Of a stretch of DNA of 11,165 nt, positions 6,625 through 11,165 are shown one piece after another (position 1 is the stretch's first letter; each line of letters opens with the position of its first letter). The stretch comes from an uncultured Aeromonadales bacterium (GTDB taxonomy: Bacteria > Pseudomonadota > Gammaproteobacteria > Enterobacterales > Succinivibrionaceae). Below the pieces are notes generated by a model. That model was not told the DNA's origin. It worked only from the letters and a program-made list of their open reading frames with translations, and searched no databases. The stretch is from the NCBI GenBank assembly GCA_902796095.1, contig CADBNP010000032.1, forward strand, positions 1 to 11,165, given 5' to 3'. The position numbers were made by a program, and so were the translations under genes.

Positions 6625-9129
6625 TTACTTGCTGATTTCACAACTGCTAAGATTCCAGATCTGATCTACATAATCCTGAATAGAACGATCGGAATTGAAC
6701 TTGCCCATGGTTGTTGAATTCACAATTGCTGCATGAGCCCACTTCTTCTTGTTGCGATACATGGTATCAAGCTTCTTGTGAGCCTCAGCATAGGATGCGA
6801 AGTCAGCCAGAGCCAGATAGGTATCACCACCGTTAAGAAGAGCATTCTTGATGCAGGACAGTTCACCAGGCTTGCCAGGAGTGAAGTAGTCGGAATCCAG
6901 CCAGTCCAGAATGGACTTGATTTCTTCATTGTTGTAGTAGTAATCCCATGGATTGTAACCCTTGCTCTTAAGAGCCTTAACCTCATCCACAGTAAGACCG
7001 AAGATGGCATTGTTATCCTTGCCGGCCTCGTCTGCAATTTCGATATTTGCACCGTCAAGAGTACCCAGTGTAATAGCACCGTTCATGGAAAGCTTCATGT
7101 TACTTGTACCAGATGCCTCATAACCGGCGGTAGAAATCTGCTGAGAAATATCAGCAGCCGGAATAATCTTTTCTGCAAGACTTACACGGTAGTTAGGCAG
7201 GAATACAACCTTGATCTTGCCCTTGATGCGAGGATCGTTATTGATCTTGTCACCAATCTTGTTGATGGCATAGATGATATTCTTTGCCATGGTGTAAGCA
7301 GGAGCAGCCTTGGAACCGAAAATAAATACATGATCAACCATGTCATAGTCCGGATCCTGCAGAACTCTGCGGTAGAGAGCAAGGATATACAGCAGATTAA
7401 GCTGCTGACGCTTGTACTCATGAAGACGCTTAACCTGAACATCAAAGATTGCATCAGGAGAAACTTCAATTCCGGTTTCCTTCTTGATAACAGCAGCCAG
7501 CTTCACCTTGTTTTCATGCTTGATCTTCATGAACTTCTTCTGGAATGCATCGTCGTCAGCAAACTTGGTTGCATCACGAAGTTTCTCAAGATTTGTCGGC
7601 CATTCTTCACCGACAGTCTCGGTATAGAGTTTGGCCAGATCACGGTTGGATGCCAGCAGCCATCTGCGAGGTGTAACACCGTTGGTTACGTTGCAGAACT
7701 TGTTAGGCCAGATCTGGGCAAATTCAGGGAACAGATCCTCTTTGACCAGCTTGGAGTGGATTTCAGCCACGCCGTTAACCTTATGGGAACCGATAACGCA
7801 GAGATTTGCCATTCTTACCTTGCGAACCTCTCCTTCCTCGATAATTGAAAGCTTGGACTTGATCCAGTCGTTGCCTGACCACATAGGATCAACAATTTCC
7901 TCAAGGAAGCGACGGTTGATTTCATAAATGATTTCAAGATGACGAGGAAGTACTCTCTCAAAGAGATAAACAGGCCATTTTTCGAGAGCTTCCGGAAGAA
8001 GAGTGTGGTTGGTGTAGGAGAATACCTTGTAGCAGATATCCCATGCTCTTTCCCATTCAATTCTTTCCTCATCAACGAAAATGCGCATCAGCTCAGGAAT
8101 GGCAATGGTTGGATGAGTATCGTTCAGCTGAATTGCAATCTTATTGGCAAACTCAGAGAAATCATTGCCGTGAGCACGCTTGTAGCGACGGATGATATCC
8201 TTGAGAGAGCAGGCACTGAAAAAGTACTGCTGAACGAGACGGAGGATCTTGCCAGCCTCGGTGGAGTCATTAGGATAAAGAACCTTGGAAATAACTTCAG
8301 CCTGGGACTTTTCAGTCTGAGAGTCAACGTAACCGCCGGCATTGAACACGTCCCAGTCAAAGAATTCAGAAGCGCGGGATTCCCAGAGACGGAGAATGTT
8401 AACGGTGTTGCCGTTATATCCGACAACAGGAATATCCCAAGGCACGCCCTTGATAACACGGTTCGGACGCCATACCTTCTTCATATAGCCGTTTTCTTCA
8501 AATACGGTCTCAACATAACCGCCAAGCTGAATTTCCTGAACAGATTCCGGACGGCAGATTTCCCAAGGATTGCCGTACTCACGCCACGAATCAGGACGCT
8601 CAATCTGACGACCGTCATGAATTTCCTGACGGAACAGACCGTGCTCGTAATGAATGCCGTAACCTACTGCAGGCAGATCCATGGTAGCCAGAGAATCAAT
8701 AAAACATGCAGCAAGTCGACCGAGACCGCCGTTGCCAAGAGCCATGTCCGGTTCTTCTTCGCAGAGATCTGAAAGTTCGAAACCGAGACTGAGTTCTTCG
8801 TTCAGTTCCTTGATTGCAGCTTCACAGACATCATAGAGATGAAGATTGACCAGATTGTTGACAGTCAGTCTTCCCATGAGAAATTCTGCAGAAAGGTAGT
8901 GAACTGCTCTGGTATCGTGCTTGAAGTGTGACTGCTGAGTCTTGGTCAGACGCTCAAAAATCTGCTCATTAACCGCAGCACAGGTAGCCTTCCACCACGC
9001 CTGTCTGCTGGCCTTCTTCTCGCTGGTTCCGAGAGTCACATTCAGCTGACGAACAATTTCCTTTTTTAGTTTCTTCAGTGAATCCTTATCTACATGTACA
9101 GCTGAAACATCTTCTTTTTTCTTTGCCAT
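6625..9129 (-). CDS. glgP: Glycogen/maltodextrin phosphorylase
   Basis: The 834-residue product is a GT35 alpha-glucan phosphorylase. It cuts terminal alpha-1,4 glucose units from glycogen or maltodextrin with phosphate, giving glucose 1-phosphate in the cytoplasm. Visible family motifs are HYLSAEFLMGR (77-87), ALGNGGLGRLAACF (130-143), QLNDTHPTIAIPELMR (334-349), VTNGVTPRRW (481-490), VQVKRLHEYKRQ (564-575) and the pyridoxal-phosphate block EASGTSNMK, with the cofactor lysine at K679, followed by GTLDGANIEI. The length is slightly above E. coli GlgP (815) and MalP (797), mostly from a lysine-rich N-terminal stretch. AGGAAG (9135-9140) lies five bases before the ATG. It follows pgm on the same strand, but the pgm terminator lies between, so it should have its own promoter. 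Whether glycogen or maltodextrin is the main substrate cannot be told from the motifs; glgP is preferred for the pgm context. Confidence 0.96.
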   Translation of the reverse strand: MAKKKEDVSAVHVDKDSLKKLKKEIVRQLNVTLGTSEKKASRQAWWKATCAAVNEQIFERLTKTQQSHFKHDTRAVHYLSAEFLMGRLTVNNLVNLHLYDVCEAAIKELNEELSLGFELSDLCEEEPDMALGNGGLGRLAACFIDSLATMDLPAVGYGIHYEHGLFRQEIHDGRQIERPDSWREYGNPWEICRPESVQEIQLGGYVETVFEENGYMKKVWRPNRVIKGVPWDIPVVGYNGNTVNILRLWESRASEFFDWDVFNAGGYVDSQTEKSQAEVISKVLYPNDSTEAGKILRLVQQYFFSACSLKDIIRRYKRAHGNDFSEFANKIAIQLNDTHPTIAIPELMRIFVDEERIEWERAWDICYKVFSYTNHTLLPEALEKWPVYLFERVLPRHLEIIYEINRRFLEEIVDPMWSGNDWIKSKLSIIEEGEVRKVRMANLCVIGSHKVNGVAEIHSKLVKEDLFPEFAQIWPNKFCNVTNGVTPRRWLLASNRDLAKLYTETVGEEWPTNLEKLRDATKFADDDAFQKKFMKIKHENKVKLAAVIKKETGIEVSPDAIFDVQVKRLHEYKRQQLNLLYILALYRRVLQDPDYDMVDHVFIFGSKAAPAYTMAKNIIYAINKIGDKINNDPRIKGKIKVVFLPNYRVSLAEKIIPAADISQQISTAGYEASGTSNMKLSMNGAITLGTLDGANIEIADEAGKDNNAIFGLTVDEVKALKSKGYNPWDYYYNNEEIKSILDWLDSDYFTPGKPGELSCIKNALLNGGDTYLALADFASYAEAHKKLDTMYRNKKKWAHAAIVNSTTMGKFNSDRSIQDYVDQIWNLSSCEISK

Positions 9130-9376
9130 AGTAACTTCCTTTTATTTGTATGCCGGAACACCTGTTCCAGGGCATAGATACGGTATTCGACTTTCTCTGC
9201 AAGCAGAGTTTCCCTTTCTGAGCGGAACAGACAAGGGAATTCCGACAAATGTGTCACAGACACACTCACGGCCATCTGGACAAGTCCTGCCCTTCAGTTT
9301 TAATCCTTAATTAAAGGAAATTCTGAACAGAATTGAAATCATTCAGAATTTATCCAAAAAACTGCTTAATTCTACC
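9130..9376 (-). promoter_or_regulatory. glgP leader with several perfect short palindromes
   Basis: This gene-free leader between the pgm terminator and glgP holds GGAACA-CC-TGTTCC (9155-9168), CTCTGC-AA-GCAGAG (9195-9208), TGTGTC-ACA-GACACA (9250-9264) and AATTCTG-AA-CAGAATT (9319-9334). The first two are centred exactly 40 bp apart. The first can extend to a 12-bp hairpin (TATGCC...GGCATA, two-base bulge) about 20 bases before the start codon. A weak promoter candidate TTGCAG, 16 bases, TATCTA overlaps the second palindrome. Control of glgP by a dimeric regulator or a leader hairpin is plausible but unproven. Confidence 0.45.
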
Positions 9377-9414
9377 AAAAAAATATGCCTGTTTTCAAAT
9401 TCAAACAGGCATAT
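9377..9414 (-). terminator. Intrinsic terminator of pgm
   Basis: ATATGCCTGTTT (9383-9394) and AAACAGGCATAT (9403-9414) form a perfect 12-bp stem with an eight-base loop. On the minus strand it is followed by six T residues (9382 down to 9377). It starts 30 bases past the pgm stop. Its strength implies that pgm is transcribed alone and that glgP needs a separate promoter. Confidence 0.85.
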
Positions 9415-9444
9415 CGGAGATGCAAAAAATTTTTCTGACAAAAA

Positions 9445-11094
9445 TCAGACACCTGCCTTCTTAAGAGCTGCGGAAACGATATCCACCGCCTCCTTCTTAA
9501 TCAGATCCAGATGCTCCTGACCCCTGAAACTTTCCATGTATATCTTGTAAATCTGCTCGGTACCGCTCGGACGCGCTGCAAACCAGCCGTTTTCAGTGAC
9601 AACCTTGAGACCGCCGATTGGGGCATTGTTTCCCGGAGCATTGGTAAGCTTTGCGATAATCAGTTCCCCGGCCAGCTCCTTGGCCTCCACCAGATCAGGA
9701 TCCATAGATGCAAGAACCGCCTTCTGCTCAAGAGTTGCCTGGGCATCAATACGGTCGTAAATCTGCTGACCGTAGCGGGATGCAATGGCATCGTAATGAG
9801 TCTGCGGATCCTTGCCTGTTACAGCCAGAATCTCTGCAGCCAGAAGCGCCATGATGATACCGTCCTTGTCAGTAGTCCACACCTTGCCGTTCTTGCGAAG
9901 GAAGGATGCACCGGCACTCTCCTCGCCGCCAAAACCGTAACTGCCGCTGTAGAGGCCGTCAACGAACCACTTGAAACCCACAGGAACTTCCTTCAGTTCT
10001 CTGCCGATACCCGCGACCACACGATCGATAATCGAGGATGAAACAAGGGTCTTGCCTACAGCTGCATCCTTAGGCCAGCCGTTTCTGTGAGTGAAAAGAT
10101 ACTGAATGGCAACCGCAAGATAATGGTTCGGGTTCATAAGACCGGATCTGCAGACAATTCCGTGGCGATCGTAATCAGGATCATTTGCCACCGCGATATC
10201 AAATTTATCCTTGAGCGAAATCAGAGAAGCCATGGCATAAGGGGAGGAGCAGTCCATCCGGATCTTCCCGTCCCTGTCCAGTGTCATAAAGGAGAAGGTC
10301 GGATCAACCCGGTAGTTCACAACCTCAATATTGAGTTTGTACTTCTCTGCAATGCGATCCCAGTAGTAAACACCGGAACCTCCTAGCGGATCCACACCGA
10401 TTTTGATTTTTGCGGTTCTTATGGCGGCGAAATCGATTACATTGTCAAGATCGTCAACATAGGCTGTCATATAGTCATGACGTATCAGAAGATCACTCTT
10501 CATGGCCTCGCTGAAAGGAATCCTCTTAACTCCTTTCAGATCATTTTCAAGATACGCATTTGCCTTGGCTTCAACCCAGGACGTGATATCAGATCCTGCA
10601 GGACCGCCTGTAGGAGGATTGTACTTGAATCCACCGTCAGTAGGAGGATTATGGGACGGAGTTATAACAATGCCGTCGGCTCTGTCGCTGTGCTGGGCGG
10701 CATTGTACGTAAGAATAGCATGGGAAACAACGGGAGTCGGAGTATAGGACAGATCCTTGTCCACTGCCGTTTTAACACCGTTTGCAATAAGAACCTCTAC
10801 TGCAGTTGCAAATGCAGGCTCTGACAGGGCATGTGTGTCCTTGCCTATAAAGAGAGGTCCAGTGATACCGTTTAATGTTCTGTAATCAGCAATAGCCTGG
10901 CTGACTGCTAAAATATGGGATTCTGTAAAGGCAGAATTCAGAGAACTGCCTCTGTGACCGGACGTACCGAAAGCAACTCTCTGAGTTTTGTCGGACATGT
11001 CAGGCTTGTTAAGATAGTATTCAGAAATAAGACGAGGTATGTTTGTCAAATCCTCAAGTCTAGCAGGCTTTCCAGCAAATGGATGTATTGCCAT
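9445..11094 (-). CDS. pgm: Phosphoglucomutase, alpha-D-glucose specific
   Basis: The product interconverts glucose 1-phosphate and glucose 6-phosphate in the cytoplasm, linking glycogen breakdown and synthesis, and UDP-glucose supply, to glycolysis. The 549-residue chain follows E. coli Pgm (546) end to end. It shows FGTSGHRGS (42-50), the catalytic serine loop TPSHNPP with S147, the metal loop DPDYDRHG (305-312; D305, D307, D309), the sugar-binding GEESAGAS (390-397) and the phosphate-binding RPSGTE (508-513). The start at 11092-11094 (MAIHPFAGKP) is preferred because E. coli Pgm begins MAIH and because GAGG (11107-11110) lies 12 bases before it. An in-frame ATG at 11104-11106 would add four residues but touches that GAGG with no spacing. 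A strong -10 box lies just upstream and a terminator just downstream, so it looks like a single-gene unit ahead of glgP. Confidence 0.96.
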   Translation of the reverse strand: MAIHPFAGKPARLEDLTNIPRLISEYYLNKPDMSDKTQRVAFGTSGHRGSSLNSAFTESHILAVSQAIADYRTLNGITGPLFIGKDTHALSEPAFATAVEVLIANGVKTAVDKDLSYTPTPVVSHAILTYNAAQHSDRADGIVITPSHNPPTDGGFKYNPPTGGPAGSDITSWVEAKANAYLENDLKGVKRIPFSEAMKSDLLIRHDYMTAYVDDLDNVIDFAAIRTAKIKIGVDPLGGSGVYYWDRIAEKYKLNIEVVNYRVDPTFSFMTLDRDGKIRMDCSSPYAMASLISLKDKFDIAVANDPDYDRHGIVCRSGLMNPNHYLAVAIQYLFTHRNGWPKDAAVGKTLVSSSIIDRVVAGIGRELKEVPVGFKWFVDGLYSGSYGFGGEESAGASFLRKNGKVWTTDKDGIIMALLAAEILAVTGKDPQTHYDAIASRYGQQIYDRIDAQATLEQKAVLASMDPDLVEAKELAGELIIAKLTNAPGNNAPIGGLKVVTENGWFAARPSGTEQIYKIYMESFRGQEHLDLIKKEAVDIVSAALKKAGV

Positions 11095-11106
11095 AGCGTT
11101 CGTCAT

Positions 11107-11110
11107 CCTC
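11107..11110 (-). promoter_or_regulatory. Shine-Dalgarno site that decides the pgm start
   Basis: CTGAGGATG on the minus strand places GAGG directly against the first ATG (11106), which is too close to work for it, and 12 bases before the second ATG (11094), which is a long but usable spacing. This favours the shorter, E. coli-like start. Confidence 0.5.
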
Positions 11111-11132
11111 AGATAATGAAATAGATGCGACT

Positions 11133-11138
11133 ATTATA
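11133..11138 (-). promoter_or_regulatory. pgm promoter -10 box
   Basis: TATAAT on the minus strand is a perfect sigma-70 -10 element, about 39 bases before the preferred pgm start. The best -35 at 17-base spacing is TTCTGA (3 of 6), close to the window edge, so the -10 box carries most of the signal. It predicts a short leader of about 30 bases. Confidence 0.6.
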
Positions 11139-11165
11139 CAACAAAAAGGCTGCATTCAGAAAAAA

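Noticed and set aside
6733..7848. Long plus-strand open frame (371 codons) opposite glgP
   Set aside because: It lies wholly antisense to a well-conserved phosphorylase, has no good ribosome binding site or recognisable motif, and is explained by the codon bias of glgP. The same holds for the 277-codon frame at 7939-8772.
9247..9268. CRP site at TGTG...CACA in the glgP leader
   Set aside because: The half-sites are one base too close (seven bases between TGTG and CACA instead of eight), so it is listed only as a palindrome.

Overview
The window looks like the chromosome of a Gram-negative gammaproteobacterium of moderate GC content. The phosphoglucomutase closely follows the Escherichia coli Pgm pattern (start MAIH, long FGTSGHRGS and TPSHNPP blocks), and there is an Hcp of the enterobacterial type and a glycogen phosphorylase of the GlgP/MalP type. 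A Succinivibrionaceae/Aeromonadales-like gut bacterium would fit this mix, but that placement is inference and was not tested.

Layout. Positions 1-3712 (minus strand) hold the first 1237 codons of a very large exported protein that runs off the left edge. It has a signal peptide, five PKD domains, a calcium-loop-like linker, and a long RCC1/BLIP-II-like region with CA(V/I)...CWG cysteine pairs. Positions 3713-4244 are a gene-free divergent spacer with a 16-bp palindrome, a 17-bp inverted repeat and a possible CRP core. Positions 4245-5075 (plus strand) encode a two-helix membrane protein of DUF3592 type. It converges on an orphan type VI secretion Hcp gene (5334-5813, minus strand) that has its own terminator. 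Positions 5814-6260 have no confident gene but may contain a decayed reading frame. Positions 6261-6428 (plus strand) encode a likely 55-residue exported or membrane peptide.

The right half is a glycogen-use block on the minus strand: pgm (9445-11094) followed by glgP (6625-9129). Each has its own intrinsic terminator, so they look like two neighbouring single-gene units. Phosphorylase releases glucose 1-phosphate from glycogen or maltodextrin, and phosphoglucomutase converts it to glucose 6-phosphate for glycolysis. The roughly 250-bp leader between the pgm terminator and the glgP start carries an unusual set of short perfect palindromes.

No tRNA, rRNA, CRISPR array, insertion sequence or attachment site was recognised. 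No complete new system is evident. The points most worth a second look are the giant PKD/RCC1 surface protein, the isolated hcp, the small membrane peptide, and the palindrome-rich leaders.
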